Assembly: GCF_014649815.1 (NCBI RefSeq)
Contig: NZ_BMTT01000003.1
Coordinates: 1 to 64,000 of the forward strand
Direction of reading: 5' to 3'
DNA: 64,000 nt
From: Streptomyces mutabilis
Lineage (GTDB): Bacteria; Actinomycetota; Actinomycetes; Streptomycetales; Streptomycetaceae
Positions 17,568 through 26,603 of the stretch are shown one piece after another; positions within the stretch are counted from its first letter, which is position 1, and the number at the start of each line of letters is the position of its first letter. The notes under the pieces were generated by a model. It saw only the letters and a list, made by a program, of their open reading frames with translations. It had not been told where the DNA came from and made no database searches. A program made the translations under genes and the position numbers.

Positions 17568-18238
17568 CCACACGCGTCATCATCGTCGACGACCAGGCCA
17601 TGGTGCGGGCCGGCTTCGCCGCGCTGCTGGCCGCCCAGAGCGACATCGACGTCGTGGGCGAGGCCCGCGACGGTGCGCAGGGCGTCGAGCTGAGCCGCCG
17701 CACCCGTCCCGACGTCGTACTGATGGACGTCCGCATGCCCGAGATGGACGGCCTCGAGGCCGCGCGCCGGCTCCTCTCGCCCTCGCCGGGGGTGACTCAC
17801 CGGCCGCGCGTCCTGATGCTCACCACGTTCGACGTGGACGACTACGTCTACGAGGCGCTGCGGGCCGGAGCGAGCGGCTTCCTGCTGAAGGACGCGCCAC
17901 CCGCCGACCTCATCTCGGCGGTACGCGTCGTGGCCTCGGGCGACGCGCTGCTCGCGCCCTCCGTGACGCGCCGGCTCATCGCGGACTTCGCACGGCAACG
18001 TCCCGTCACCCGGGGCAAGCCCGCGCTGCGGCTCAGGGCCCTGACGGAACGCGAGACCGAGGTCCTCACCCTGGTGGCCCGTGGCCGGTCCAACGCGGAG
18101 ATCGCGTCGGCGCTGGTGCTGGCCGAGCAGACGGTGAAGACGCACGTAAGCCGCGTCCTCACCAAGCTCGACCTGCGCGACCGAGCCCAGGCGGTGGTCT
18201 TCGCGTACGAATCGGGGCTGGTGGCCCCGGGCGAGTAG
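17564..18238 (+). CDS. NarL/FixJ-family response regulator
   Basis: A 224-residue response regulator cotranscribed with the kinase. The receiver domain starts TTRVIIVDDQAMVRAGF, has phosphoacceptor Asp55 in VVLMDVRMPEMDG, switch residues in MLTTFDVDD and the conserved Lys in GFLLKDAPPADL. The C-terminal LuxR-type helix-turn-helix is LTERETEVLTLVARGRSNAE, LAEQTVKTHVSRVLTKL. GTG at 17564 forms GTGA with the kinase stop. The pair is of the common actinobacterial orphan-type two-component systems; the MFS gene downstream is a possible but unproven target. Confidence 0.93.
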   Translation: MTTRVIIVDDQAMVRAGFAALLAAQSDIDVVGEARDGAQGVELSRRTRPDVVLMDVRMPEMDGLEAARRLLSPSPGVTHRPRVLMLTTFDVDDYVYEALRAGASGFLLKDAPPADLISAVRVVASGDALLAPSVTRRLIADFARQRPVTRGKPALRLRALTERETEVLTLVARGRSNAEIASALVLAEQTVKTHVSRVLTKLDLRDRAQAVVFAYESGLVAPGE

Positions 18239-18400
18239 GGCGGTCCCGGCGTTCGCACGGTCCCGGTGCCGAGTCCCTCTGTGCGATACGGCGGCAGCCG
18301 GTCCGGCCGTCCCCCACCGCCTACCGCGGTAGCACCTCCCCATTGGCTCCCGGTATGACGCCCGGAGGAAGCCGCGCACCCGCTGCCGGACACCGCCCGG

Positions 18401-18550
18401 GTGGACGCGGGGCTCGCGGTCGACATCGACGTGCTCACGGCACACGAGCACGGCGTCGACGTCACCTTCCACAGGGGAACCGGGCGCGGCTTGGTCCTGG
18501 ACGCCGACGGGCTGCACTCCCGTACCCGGGCCGTGTGGGCCGGGCGCCCC
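18401..18550 (+). pseudogene. FAD-dependent monooxygenase fragment
   Basis: About 50 codons read AGLAVDIDVLTAHEHGVDVT, FHRGTGR, then DADGLHSRTRAVW. The last block is the GADGxxSxxR motif of PHBH/TetX-type flavin monooxygenases, and the first is the strand-loop that precedes it. Some residues normally between the two blocks are missing, and neither the N-terminal Rossmann motif nor the C-terminus is present. It is a relic of a roughly 400-residue gene. Confidence 0.5.
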
Positions 18551-18924
18551 GATGGAGGTTGCCCGAACACCTCGGGGACTCCCCTCGGAGCCGTTGGCAC
18601 CCGACGACCCGGCACCCGAGCCGGCCCAGCGGCACCTGCCTCGCCAGGTGCCGCCCGGCACCGGCGGGAAAAGACGTGTCGCGGCCCACCCGAAGGAAGC
18701 TAGTGTTCACGCAGCGAGTGACTCCCGAGGAGCGAAGACATGGTCGGTCGTCCCAGCACGCGTTGACGTCGAGGCCCTGAGCGGCCGGTCATCGCGTGCT
18801 GCCCTTTGACGCGCGGCACAGCGATCCTTCTTTCCTCACCGCTGCCGGAGACGGTCGGTGCACTACGCGCACCGCTCGTGCGCCGGTCGGCGGGTCTCGT
18901 CCTGGGTCGTCCGAGGGGTCCCCC
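18551..18924. other. Intergenic stretch, no gene supported
   Basis: This 374-bp stretch lies between the monooxygenase relic and the MFS exporter. No frame shows a recognisable family. The MFS frame extends upstream into it (to 18796), but the added residues are polar and non-conserved. GAGGGG at its right end is the ribosome binding site for GTG 18925. Confidence 0.4.
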
Positions 18925-20268
18925 GTGCCGTCTTCTTCTTCCGCCGCGTCCGGTGCCGATCAACCTGTTCCGACCAGCCTGTGGCGGGACGGCGACTTCC
19001 GCAGGCTCTGGGTGGGCCAGACGGCCTCCCAACTCGGTGAGCAAGCGGCGCTGGTGGTTCTGCCGCTGTTCGCCGTCCTCACGCTCGACACCGGCGCCGG
19101 CCAGCTGGGCGCCCTGCGCGCGGCGGGTCAGGCGCCGATCCTGCTGCTGTCACTCTTCGCCGGGGCGTGCGTGGACAGGTGGCGGACCCGCACGCTGATG
19201 GTGCTGACGGACGCCGGTCGCGCCCTGGTTCTCGGCGCCGCCGCCGTGGCCGGCCTCCTCGGCGGTCTCGGCCTGTCGACGCTGTTCGTGCTCGCCTTCG
19301 CCGTAGGGGCCCTGTCCGTCTTCTTCGACGTGGCGTACCAGGCGTCTTCGGTACGGCTGCTGAGACGGACCCAGTTGGTGCGGGGCAACAGCGCACTCGA
19401 GGGCAGCCGGTCCGCCGCGCAGATCGGCGGTCCCGCCCTCGGCGGTGCGCTGGTGTCCTGGCTGTCGGCGCCGATCGCCGTCGCGACCAGTTCGGTGCTG
19501 TTCGCGCTGTCGTTCCTGTCCGTCCGAAGGATCCGTCGTCGCGAATCCGCCCCGGAACGCTCGGAACATCCTCCCCGGGTCTGGCGCCGGATCCACGAGG
19601 GCCTGCGCTTCGTCGCCGGCGACACCTCGCTGCGGACCGTCTGCCTCGCCTCGGCCGCCTTCCAGTTCTCCTTCGCGGCGGTGATGACCGTCTATATCCT
19701 GCACCTGCCACGGGAGCTGCACCTGTCCGGCACCGCCGTCGGGCTGGCACTCGCGGCGGTGGGCCCCGGCGCGCTCGTGGGCTCGCTGCTGGCCGCCCGC
19801 CTGCCGAACCGCTTCGGGTACGGCACCGTGCTCGTGTCCGCGGCAGCACTCGGTGACGGCGTGTTCCTGTGCGTGCCCGCACTGCACGGCAGCTCCGTGG
19901 TGACGGTTCTCGCGCTCCTCGCGGTCAATTTCGTCTTCGGGGTCTTCAGCCAGCTGGTGAACGTCACGGTCATGGCCGTCCGGCAGACCCTGACCCCGGA
20001 CGGGATGCAGGGCCGCGTGGCCGCGACGATCAACTTCTTCGGCATGGGGCTCGCCCCGCTGGGCTCGCTGCTCGGCGGCTGCCTCGCGCAGGCCTGGGGA
20101 ACACGCACCGGTCTCCTGGTCGCAGCCGCGGGAATGCTGCTGTCACCGGCGCTGATGGCCCTGTCCCCACTCGCCCGTCTGGGTCGAACGCTTCCCTCCC
20201 CTCGGGAGGCCTCGTCGACCCGTGAGACCGCTGCGGTCGAGACACTGTCGAAGGCGGACGGGTCCTGA
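18925..20268 (+). CDS. MFS transporter, EntS/MFS_3-type exporter
   Basis: A 447-residue major facilitator protein of the MFS_3 type (enterobactin-exporter/macrolide-efflux-like). It opens LWRDGDFRRLWVGQTASQLG, the conserved first helix entry, and has the loop 2-3 signature ACVDRWRTRTLMVLTDAGRA and repeated hydrophobic segments fitting 12 helices, for example APIAVATSSVLFALSFLSV and VVTVLALLAVNFVFGVFSQL. It would use the proton gradient to expel a small molecule. GTG 18925 behind GAGGGG is preferred over upstream in-frame starts. It stands alone downstream of the two-component pair. Substrate unknown. Confidence 0.88.
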   Translation: MPSSSSAASGADQPVPTSLWRDGDFRRLWVGQTASQLGEQAALVVLPLFAVLTLDTGAGQLGALRAAGQAPILLLSLFAGACVDRWRTRTLMVLTDAGRALVLGAAAVAGLLGGLGLSTLFVLAFAVGALSVFFDVAYQASSVRLLRRTQLVRGNSALEGSRSAAQIGGPALGGALVSWLSAPIAVATSSVLFALSFLSVRRIRRRESAPERSEHPPRVWRRIHEGLRFVAGDTSLRTVCLASAAFQFSFAAVMTVYILHLPRELHLSGTAVGLALAAVGPGALVGSLLAARLPNRFGYGTVLVSAAALGDGVFLCVPALHGSSVVTVLALLAVNFVFGVFSQLVNVTVMAVRQTLTPDGMQGRVAATINFFGMGLAPLGSLLGGCLAQAWGTRTGLLVAAAGMLLSPALMALSPLARLGRTLPSPREASSTRETAAVETLSKADGS

Positions 20269-20429
20269 GCCGAACCGGCCCGCTCGAGCTCCCGATCGTT
20301 GCGGCGGAGTCCGGCGGGAACGCTGCGCGCGCTTCCTGTCAAGTGACCACACCGCCGTGTCGATACGTGGACCCACAGCGGCGCGAGAATCGCTGAGTAC
20401 CGCGGTGGCCGTGCGTGCCGCCGAGTCCG

Positions 20430-20598
20430 ACCGGACGGCCGGCTGCGGCTTGAGGTCACGTTCCAGGATCTGCGGCACGCCGAGTGGGCACTGTGGCAGC
20501 TCGGCACGGATGCGGAGGCCCTGGCCCCGGAATCGTTGCGGACCGCTCCGCGTGAGCGCGCCGCCGCGATGGTCGCCCGCTACGGGGAGTCTTCCTGA
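20430..20598 (+). pseudogene. WYL-domain regulator C-terminal fragment
   Basis: One frame reads DGRLRLEVTFQDLRHAEWAL, WQLGTDAEALAPESLRTAPR and ERAAAMVARYGESS-stop. This matches the C-terminal extension of WYL-domain (DeoR-like) transcriptional regulators, where a beta strand is followed by LGxxxEVLxPxxLR and a closing helix ending in RY. Everything before it (helix-turn-helix and WYL core) is missing. It is only about 55 codons and has no start. Confidence 0.5.
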
Positions 20599-20901
20599 AG
20601 GGCCCGGCCGCCCCGGAGCACACCGGGACCACGAGCGACGTCTCAACGGGTTACGGCCGGCCGTCGTCCACCTCAGTGATCGTCAGCTCGGGGACGCGTG
20701 ACGTTTCACACACATCCATCTCGCTCCGCCAACTCCGCACCGCAGACGGCGTTTTGCCGGATGTGTCTCACGTCACCCGCTGGGTAGACATGAGCAAAAC
20801 GGACATGTCCTGGGTTCAACAATAGCCGGTTCGCACTTCGTGCAGAACACTCATAAGCGCTGCCAGTACGACAGTTCGGACCAAAGAGAGCATGCGCTGA
20901 C
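20599..20901. other. Promoter region upstream of the ketosynthase gene
   Basis: This 303-bp stretch holds no gene. It is noticeably less GC-rich than its surroundings from about 20705 to 20880, as promoter regions in such genomes often are. I could not assign a convincing -35/-10 pair. A weak AAAGAGAG ribosome binding site lies about 10 nt before ATG 20922-region reading, at the ATG 20902 start. Confidence 0.35.
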
Positions 20902-22686
20902 ATGACCCACTCCCCCGAAACGCCTGAAGTACCGATACGCCCGTACACGGTCACCGCCGCCGAGGTCGTCCCCGGAGATCTGCTCGCCCTGTCCCACGAG
21001 GACGCGGCTCAGCACCGGTGGCACGTGGTCACGCACACGCAGCCCGCGTCCCCGGAGGTGATCCTGGCCGTGCTGCGTCCGCCGCTGGGCGGGGTGGACC
21101 ACGAGGAGGAGCTGCGGCGCGAGCAGCGGGTGACCGTCGCCGGGCGGCGGCTCGACGTGGCAGCGGTACCCCTGGTGAGCTCGCCGGCCCTGGACGACGT
21201 CGAGTTCCGCGACGGGGACCGGATCACCCGCCTTCGCGCCGTCGACCCGCAGGCCGAGCACGTGACGTACGTCCGCCGCTGGGGTGCCTGGCACCGGGAC
21301 ACCGAACAGGACGCGGACGGCGGCGTGACCGACGCCGATGTACGCCGGTGGGCCGCCGAGGCCGACCGGGAGGGCAACGTCGTACGGCACGACCCGCGCC
21401 CCGTACGGGAGGCCGAGGCGGCCGGAGTGCGGCGCGTCGTCGTCACCGGGCTCGGCGCCGTCACCCCGCTGGGCGTCGGTACCGGCGAGTTGTGGCGAGG
21501 CCTGCTCGAAGGGCGCCACGGCATAACGGAGTTGGCGGACGAGGAGTTCGACGGACTGCCGGTGCGGATCGCCGGGACCGTGCCGGTGGACCCGGCCGGG
21601 CTGCTGCCCCGGCAGGCCGCGCGGCGGATGAACCGCGCCGCCCAGTTCGCCGTGCTGGCCGCGCGTGAGGCCTGGGCCGACGCCGGGTACGCGGACGGCG
21701 GTACCCGCGAGAGCGGGCTCGCCCCGGAGCGGGTCGGAGTGAGCCTGGGCGCCATCCTCGGGGACGCGTCGGTGCTGGTCGGCGGGGACCGGAAGCTGCG
21801 GGAGAAGGGGCCGCGCGGTGTCTCCCCGCTCACCACTCCCATGACCGTTCCTTCGCAGGCGGCCTCGCAGGTCTCGCTCGACCTGCACATCACCGGCGAG
21901 GCCCGCACCGTCACCAGCGCGTGCGCCTCCGGCACCGAGGCGATCGGGCAGGCCGTCGACCGTATCCGGTACGGCCGGGTCGACGTGGCCCTCGCGGGCG
22001 GCGCCGAGGCGGTCGTCACGCCGGCGATCATGGCGTCCTTCGCCGCCATGCGCGCACTGGCCGAGGGCGACCCGAACGCGGGTTCGCCGTCCCGCCCGTT
22101 CGCCAAGGACCGTGACGGCTTCGTCAACTCCGAGGGCGCGGGGATACTCGTGCTGGAGTCCGAGGAGCACGCCCGCGCCCGCGGGGCGCACATCTACTGC
22201 GAGGCCGCCGGCTGGGGTCTGTCCGCCGACGCCCACCACGTCGCGGCCCCGGATCCGTCCGGCGACGGCATCGCGCTGGCGCTGCGGCGGGCGGTGCGGG
22301 ACGCCGGCGGCCGGATCGAGGACGTCGTCCATGTCAACGCGCACGCCACCGCAACCGTCGACGGCGACCTCGCCGAGGCACGGGCGGTGCGTGGCGTGCT
22401 GGGGCGACGCCAGGTGCCGGTCACCGCTCTCAAGGGCCACCTGGGGCATCTCCAGGGCGCTGCGGGCGGGGTCGAGGCCGTCGCCGCCGTACTCACCCTG
22501 CACCACGCGGTGGTGCCTCCCACGGTCGGTTGCGCCGACATCGACGACGCCGTCGACCTGGACCTCGTCCGCGGCGAACCGCGGGCCCTCCCGGCCGCGG
22601 GCGACCTGGTCCTGAGCAACTCCTTCGGCTTCGGCGGTCACAACGCGGTACTGGCTCTGCGCCGGGTGAGCCGACCGGCTGAGTAG
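20902..22686 (+). CDS. Beta-ketoacyl-ACP synthase with unusual 170-residue N-terminal domain
   Basis: A 594-residue protein. Residues about 176-590 form a KAS-II/FabF-like ketosynthase: RRVVVTGLGAVTPLGVG, active-site Cys341 in TVTSACASGTEAIGQ, His481 in HVNAHATATVDGD, and Lys511/His516 in LKGHLGHLQGAAGG, with the closing SNSFGFGGHN. The family signature NxHGTST is altered to NAHATAT. The first 170 residues (VTAAEVVPGDLLALSHEDAA, FRDGDRITRLRAVDPQAEHV, YVRRWGAWHRD) belong to no family I recognise. There is no adjacent ACP, KR or acyltransferase. It may condense acyl chains in a stand-alone pathway; the N-terminal domain could recruit a carrier or bind a ligand. Confidence 0.88.
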   Translation: MTHSPETPEVPIRPYTVTAAEVVPGDLLALSHEDAAQHRWHVVTHTQPASPEVILAVLRPPLGGVDHEEELRREQRVTVAGRRLDVAAVPLVSSPALDDVEFRDGDRITRLRAVDPQAEHVTYVRRWGAWHRDTEQDADGGVTDADVRRWAAEADREGNVVRHDPRPVREAEAAGVRRVVVTGLGAVTPLGVGTGELWRGLLEGRHGITELADEEFDGLPVRIAGTVPVDPAGLLPRQAARRMNRAAQFAVLAAREAWADAGYADGGTRESGLAPERVGVSLGAILGDASVLVGGDRKLREKGPRGVSPLTTPMTVPSQAASQVSLDLHITGEARTVTSACASGTEAIGQAVDRIRYGRVDVALAGGAEAVVTPAIMASFAAMRALAEGDPNAGSPSRPFAKDRDGFVNSEGAGILVLESEEHARARGAHIYCEAAGWGLSADAHHVAAPDPSGDGIALALRRAVRDAGGRIEDVVHVNAHATATVDGDLAEARAVRGVLGRRQVPVTALKGHLGHLQGAAGGVEAVAAVLTLHHAVVPPTVGCADIDDAVDLDLVRGEPRALPAAGDLVLSNSFGFGGHNAVLALRRVSRPAE

Positions 22687-22708
22687 GGGTGAACCGGGGG
22701 TGTCCCCT

Positions 22709-22830
22709 CTGGATGTAGTACGTGCCGTTGGGTACGCCGGTGATGTCGAAGGACTGGCCCGGCAGGTCCTGGGAGTACGTGTCGCCGGAGCCGACGTCCA
22801 GCACCTCGCGGACGGAGATACGAGCGTCAA
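22709..22830 (-). pseudogene. Lysyl oxidase-like protein C-terminal fragment
   Basis: Reading leftward, about 40 codons give ISVREVLDVGSGDTYSQDLP and GQSFDITGVPNGTYYIQ. The GDTY...PGQSFDITG(L/V)PNGxYYI pattern is the conserved C-terminal signature of lysyl-oxidase-domain secreted proteins found in streptomycetes. It is cut on one side 23 bp from the ketosynthase stop and on the other by the quinone oxidoreductase remnant. It lacks start, signal peptide and copper-binding histidines. Confidence 0.55.
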
Positions 22831-22861
22831 CGGTGGTGAGGTGCCGACCCGAGCGGGCCGT

Positions 22862-23659
22862 GTGCGCCCCGTGTCGGGACGGAGGTTCCCGCAGCGCACG
22901 GGCCTCGACTTCACCGGCGAGGCCGTCGCGCTCGGCCCGGCCGCGACCGGCCCCGCCGTGGGCGACCGCATCTGGGGCATCATGCCCCGTACCTCCGGCT
23001 TCGGCGCGGCCGAGTACGTCGCGGTCCGCCCGCGGCAGCTGGGGCGGATCCCGAAAGGGCTCGACGTCGTCGAGGCGGCCGCGCTGCCCGCGGGCACCAC
23101 GGCGATCACGGCGCTGCGCGACAAGGCACGGCTGCGCCCCGGCGAGCGCCTCCTCGTGCGCGGCGCGGCGGGCGGCGTGGGCCATGTCGCCGTCCAGCTG
23201 GGCAAGGCGATGGGGGCGCACGTCACCGGGCTGGCCCGTGCGGACAACCTCGGCCCAGTCCACCGCCTCGGCGCCGACGAGGCCTACGACTACCGCGCCA
23301 CCGACCCGGCCGACGCCGGCGGGTACGACGTGTTTCTCGACACCATGGGCAAGGACTTCGAGGCCCACCGACGGCTCCCCGGTCCCGCCGGCCGCATGGA
23401 GACGATCGCCTTCGACGTGGAACGCCCGGTCGGCTCCCTCGGCTACCTGCTGGCCAGTGCCGCGCACGGCCGCCGCCGGGTGCGCTTCTTCAGCGGCAAT
23501 CCGAGGACCGCGCTCTTCAACGACCTCGCGGCCCACGTCGCGGACGGCGCGATCCGTCCGGTCGTGGACACCGTGTCCCCGCTCGAGGAGATCGGCGCGG
23601 CCCATCGGGCGCTCGAAGCGGGCGGTGTGCGGGGCAAGTTCGTCGTGCGGGTCGACTGA
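22862..23659 (+). pseudogene. Quinone oxidoreductase-type MDR, N-terminally truncated
   Basis: The frame carries most of a zinc-independent medium-chain dehydrogenase/reductase: GRRFPQRTGLDFTGEAVALG, VEAAALPAGTTAITALRD, the nucleotide-binding LLVRGAAGGVGHVAVQLG, and the C-terminal IRPVVDTVSPLEEIGAAHRA and GVRGKFVVRVD-stop. The first roughly 50 residues of the GroES-like catalytic domain are missing, replaced by sequence that on the other strand is a lysyl-oxidase relic. A GTG at 22871 could start a 262-residue protein, but without a ribosome binding site. It is probably inactive. Confidence 0.6.
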
Positions 23660-23725
23660 CGGCCCGAGTCCGGACCAGGTGGCCGGCGGGCGGGGTCGGA
23701 CCACGTCGGCGGCGGTGTCGGTGGG

Positions 23726-24245
<520 letters not shown>

Positions 24246-24372
24246 TGTTCACGAGGGGAGGCGGAGGCCAGGCGTCGCGTCGGCCACTCAATTCGCCGCC
24301 GCGGTCGCGGCCGTACCCCCGGCGGGTGCCGCCGCGCCGCCCGAGGTAGGCCCCCGGGCCGAGACCCCGGCG

Positions 24373-25536
24373 ATGTTCGACGACGACGAGGGCGGGAACG
24401 CCGACGCCGACGACCCCGCGATCTGGCGCAACGCGGCCGATCCGGACGCCAGCCTCGTCATCGCCACGGCCAAGGAAGGCGGTCTGCGGGTCTACGACCT
24501 CGACGCCCGGGAGGTGCAGTCGATACCCGCGCCCGCAGCACCCGGAGCGGACCATGCCCCTGGTCGCTTCAACAACGTCGACCTGGTGCACGGCATGTCC
24601 CTGGGCTCGGGCGCAGCGGACCTGGCCGTGGTCAGCGACCGCGGCAGCGACAGACTGCGCGTCTACCGTGTCGACGGTGACCGGCCCGGCGCCCCGCTCA
24701 CCGATGTCACGGACGCCTCCGCGCCGTGGATCTTCTCCGGCTCCCAGGAGGAGGTCGACGAGGAGAGCACCGCGTACGGCCTGGCGACGTACACCGACGC
24801 CGCGACCGGCAAGTCCTACGCCCTCGTCAGCCAGAACGCCACCACCCGGGTCGCCCTGCTGGAGCTGACCGCGACCCGGGGCGGCACGGTCTCCTATCGG
24901 AAGGTCCGCACCGTGGACCTGCCCGCCGCGTTCACGATGCCCGACGGCTCGAAGTGGTCTCCCTGCGGCGAACCCGGAGAAGGGCCGCAGGTCGAGGGCA
25001 TGGTCGTCGACCCGGAGACGGGCACGCTCTTCGCCGGGCAGGAGGACGTCGGCATCTGGCGCCTGCCGGCCGACCTGCGGGGCAGGCCCGTGCTGCAGGA
25101 CAAGGTGCGCGAGTACGGCGTTCCCGCCCGGTACGACGAACCGTCCGACGAGTGTGTGGCGGGCGAGGACCCCGGCTTCGGGGGCGACCGCGTGTCCGCG
25201 GACGTCGAGGGGCTGACCCTTCTGAAGCAGGACGACGGGGACGGCTACCTCCTCGCCTCCAGCCAGGGCGACGACACCTTCGTCGCCTACGACCGCGAGC
25301 GGTCCGACGGCCACGAGTACGAGGGCGGCTTCCGGGTGACCGCCGCGTCCGAGGCGCTGGACGGCTCCGAGGAGTGCGACGGCGCGGACGTACTCGCCGA
25401 ACCGCTCGGCGCCAAGTACCCCGACGGCCTGCTCGTCGTCCAGGACGGCCACATGGCTCCTGAGGACGGCGAGCGGGAGGCGACGGGCTTCAAGTTCGTC
25501 GACCTCGCCGACGTCCTGGAAGCCCTCGACGACTGA
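24373..25536 (+). CDS. Beta-propeller phytase (BPP), secreted; start region problematic
   Basis: A beta-propeller phytase, a secreted Ca2+-dependent enzyme releasing phosphate from phytate. Seen: MFDDDEGGNADADDPAIW (Ca2+-binding start of blade 1), RFNNVDLVHGMSL, EESTAYGLATYTD, QVEGMVVDPETGTLFAGQED, SADVEGLTLLKQDDG, YPDGLLVVQDGH. From ATG 24373 the protein is 387 residues but lacks a signal peptide and a ribosome binding site. The same frame extends upstream through a signal-peptide-like QFAAAVAAVPPAGAAAPP but meets a stop at about 24241 with no start codon. The ATG 24245 in the next frame (MFTRGGGG) would supply one if a single base were shifted near 24285. Confidence 0.85.
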   Translation: MFDDDEGGNADADDPAIWRNAADPDASLVIATAKEGGLRVYDLDAREVQSIPAPAAPGADHAPGRFNNVDLVHGMSLGSGAADLAVVSDRGSDRLRVYRVDGDRPGAPLTDVTDASAPWIFSGSQEEVDEESTAYGLATYTDAATGKSYALVSQNATTRVALLELTATRGGTVSYRKVRTVDLPAAFTMPDGSKWSPCGEPGEGPQVEGMVVDPETGTLFAGQEDVGIWRLPADLRGRPVLQDKVREYGVPARYDEPSDECVAGEDPGFGGDRVSADVEGLTLLKQDDGDGYLLASSQGDDTFVAYDRERSDGHEYEGGFRVTAASEALDGSEECDGADVLAEPLGAKYPDGLLVVQDGHMAPEDGEREATGFKFVDLADVLEALDD

Positions 25537-25588
25537 CGCGTATGCGGCGGCCCGGAGCCGGGTCACCGCTCACGGCGCCCCCCGGAAC

Positions 25589-25628
25589 GCGCCGGTCACC
25601 GGCGCGCCATGGCGCCGGTGACCGGCGC
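25589..25628. terminator. Perfect 17-bp-stem hairpin, probable terminator
   Basis: A perfect inverted repeat pairs 25589-25605 with 25612-25628 around a 6-nt loop. It lies 53 bp after the phytase stop and 49 bp before the sirtuin start. There is no U-run, as usual for GC-rich actinomycete terminators. Part of the right arm (GGCGCCGGTGACC) is tandemly repeated. Confidence 0.6.
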
Positions 25629-25664
25629 CGGTGACCGTCGGCCCTGCCTCGGGCGCCCGTTCCG

Positions 25665-25670
25665 TACCCT
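25665..25670 (+). promoter_or_regulatory. Candidate -10 box for leaderless sirtuin mRNA
   Basis: TACCCT ends 6 nt before the ATG at 25677, which has no ribosome binding site. That spacing is typical of leaderless actinobacterial transcripts, where transcription starts at the A of the ATG. No clear -35 is visible. Confidence 0.35.
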
Positions 25671-25676
25671 GGCCGC

Positions 25677-26603
25677 ATGCGCATGCGCCCCACTCTGAGC
25701 TGGACCCCCGCCGAGGACCTGCCGCCGGGCACCACCGACCTCCAGCCGGTCGCCGACGCCCTGGGAGCCGGTGGTGTGCTCGTGCTGAGCGGGGCCGGGA
25801 TCTCGACGGAGTCCGGCATCCCCGACTACCGGGGCGAGGGCGGGAGCCTGAGCCGGCACACCCCCATGACCTACCAGGACTTCACCGCCGGCGCCACGGC
25901 CCGGCGCCGGTACTGGGCGCGCAGCCACCTCGGCTGGCGCACCTTCGGCCGCGCCCGTCCCAACGCGGGGCACCGGGCCGTCGCCGCGTTCGGACGGCGC
26001 GGCCTGCTCGCTGGTGTGATCACCCAGAACGTCGACGGCCTGCACCAGGTCGCCGGCAGCGAAGACGTCGTGGAACTCCACGGAAGCCTGGACCGGGTCG
26101 TCTGCCTCTCCTGCGGCGCCTTCAGCCCGCGCCGTGAACTCGCCCGACGGCTCGAGGAGGCCAATCCGGGCTTCGATCCGGTGGCCGCGGGCATCAACCC
26201 GGACGGTGACGCGGACCTCACCGACGAACAGGTCGGGGACTTCCGGGTGGTGCCCTGCACGATCTGCGGCGGCATCCTCAAACCGGACGTCGTCTTCTTC
26301 GGGGAGAACGTCCCGCCGCGGCGCGTCGAGCACTGCCGCGCGCTGGTACGGGAGGCCACCTCTCTGCTGGTGCTGGGATCGTCGCTGACGGTGATGTCCG
26401 GCCTGCGTTTCGTCCGCCAGGCCGCCGAGGCCGGGAAGCCGGTGCTGATCGTCAACCGGGACCCGACCCGGGGCGACCGACACGCCCTCGCCCGGGTATC
26501 GGTCCCCCTCGGAGCGGCCCTCACCGGCGTGGCGGACCGGCTGGGCATCCCGGTCGGCGACGACGGACCGGGCCGTCCGGCGGCGGCCCCGCCCACCTCA
26601 TAG
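25677..26603 (+). CDS. cobB: Sirtuin NAD+-dependent protein deacylase
   Basis: A 308-residue SIR2-family deacylase, which removes acetyl or other acyl groups from lysines using NAD+ and yields O-acyl-ADP-ribose and nicotinamide. Motifs in order: LSGAGISTESGIPDYRG (residues about 37-53), TQNVDGLH (116-123), catalytic His135 in VELHG, zinc cysteines CLSC (143/146) and CTIC (194/197), KPDVVFFGENVP, GSSLTVMSGLRF and LIVNRDPTRGD. It is slightly longer than bacterial class members, with an N-terminal extension. Its 3' end overlaps the convergent EEP gene by 6 nt. cobB is used as a general name for bacterial sirtuins. Confidence 0.93.
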   Translation: MRMRPTLSWTPAEDLPPGTTDLQPVADALGAGGVLVLSGAGISTESGIPDYRGEGGSLSRHTPMTYQDFTAGATARRRYWARSHLGWRTFGRARPNAGHRAVAAFGRRGLLAGVITQNVDGLHQVAGSEDVVELHGSLDRVVCLSCGAFSPRRELARRLEEANPGFDPVAAGINPDGDADLTDEQVGDFRVVPCTICGGILKPDVVFFGENVPPRRVEHCRALVREATSLLVLGSSLTVMSGLRFVRQAAEAGKPVLIVNRDPTRGDRHALARVSVPLGAALTGVADRLGIPVGDDGPGRPAAAPPTS

